Part shown: piece after piece, positions 63,545 to 64,000 of the stretch
How the letters are laid out: each line of letters begins with the position of its first letter
Position numbering within the stretch: position 1 is the first letter of the stretch
Source of the DNA: Prorocentrum cordatum
Lineage: Eukaryota > Sar > Dinophyceae > Prorocentrales > Prorocentraceae
Direction of reading: 5' to 3'
Assembly: GCA_963575745.1 (NCBI GenBank)
Contig: CAUYUJ010014755.1
Coordinates: 67,663 to 131,662, forward strand
Length of the DNA: 64,000 bases
Made by a program: the position numbers and the translations under genes
Notes under the pieces: model-generated
What the model was told of the DNA's origin: nothing
Database searches by the model: none
What the model saw: only the letters and a program-made list of their open reading frames with translations

Positions 63545-63900
63545 TGCTGCTGCAGCAGTTCAGCATCGTGGGCTCGTCGGTTGAGCCCAGATCTTTGGAG
63601 ATTGAATGTCGTGCTGCAGCGTACAGGTTGGCAGTACGAAGTCCACAACTTTACCTCGAGAGGATAGCCTGGGAGCAGGCTCAGGAGGATGACGAAAGGG
63701 TCCTTGCCCCCTGGCAAAATAATTTAGTGGAGCAGAGTATTGTTCCAACCTTTGCAAGGTTCAGGTTGAGTTGGAGGTGGTCCATCGGTGCCCGTACAAT
63801 AACCACACCCCCGACCTCCAGAAAAAGGTCCACTGGCTCCTGAAAAGGTCTCGTGTCGGTCCCTACCGTTTCCAGCTTGCTGCTATCTCGCCTGCAAAAT
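63545..63900 (+). pseudogene. Coding-like terminal fragment, unrecognised
   Basis: Reads RSLEIECRAAAYRLAVRSPQ, LYLERIAWEQAQEDDERVL and NNLVEQSIVPTFARF, then shifts frame to VELEVVHRCPYNNHTPDLQK and VHWLLKRSRVGPYRFQLAA. The natural composition contrasts with the CTCC-rich tract before it. I faintly recall similar segments in the tail regions of dinoflagellate retrotransposon proteins, but cannot name a domain. It continues weakly to the window end. Confidence 0.35.
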
Positions 63901-64000
63901 TTTGAACCAGCAGCGTCGCCTATGCATGCTGATCGGATGTTCATCAACATCATCTTGATGGGCCCGCACCTCCCCTTCTATATTGTGCTTGCTCAGTTAC

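Noticed and set aside
1-64000. CRISPR arrays, bacterial operons, riboswitches
   Set aside because: No repeat-spacer regularity, Shine-Dalgarno-linked gene strings or aptamer folds seen; the context is eukaryotic.

Overview
The window looks like a nuclear chromosome segment of a dinoflagellate, and I would place it near Prorocentrum. That placement is inference from remembered element families plus high GC, long CTTGGGGCC-type arrays, polypurine/polypyrimidine tracts, microsatellites and decayed copia elements; no marker gene, rRNA, tRNA or spliced-leader sequence settles it. Bona fide host genes are scarce. Most long open frames are by-products of GC-rich or repetitive DNA that stays open on both strands.

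Region 1 (about 0.5-14.6 kb, plus strand) is one long, multiply frameshifted Ty1/copia-type retroelement. In order it shows Gag-like proline/glutamine-rich segments, a RING-H2 finger, an aspartic-protease-like domain, an accessory domain, a zinc-ribbon segment, the HHCC pre-integrase finger, a DDE integrase, a copia reverse transcriptase and a C-terminal RNase H, then a tail I read as its 3' UTR. It is studded with a 14-base hairpin (GCRGG-N4-CCYGC) that mostly encodes A-G-x-P-A in frame. Region 2 (14.6-20.5 kb) holds CTTGGG arrays, two TIR-bearing MITE-like elements and a TATG microsatellite. Region 3 (20.5-25.3 kb) carries, on the minus strand, a decayed Pif1/RecD-like helicase C-terminal half and a coiled-coil fragment. 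Region 4 (25.3-33 kb) is minisatellites, a higher-order TTATCCAATCCA repeat, and a 450-codon open frame of unknown function (28.2-29.5 kb).

Region 5 (33.5-36 kb) contains three lower-GC coding-like segments that may be exons of an unrecognised gene. Region 6 (36-49.9 kb) is arrays, a compound tandem repeat, copies of a TA-flanked MITE family and a complex GTGGTGTACACAGGC satellite (46.0-48.5 kb). Region 7 (49.9-53.5 kb) is a second copia element, 5'-truncated against a CTTGGG array and interrupted twice by the same ~160-bp insertion, each with a short target duplication. Region 8 (53.5-64 kb) holds nested MITEs, a 1.7-kb foldback structure whose arms are 11-bp TTAGCTTAGCT arrays, an inverted copy of the region 6 compound repeat, and a terminal coding-like fragment.

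The biology of the window is therefore layered mobile DNA: two copia polyproteins, at least five small inverted-repeat families inserted into each other or into satellites, and tandem arrays that truncate them. No intact, clearly host-functional gene could be established.
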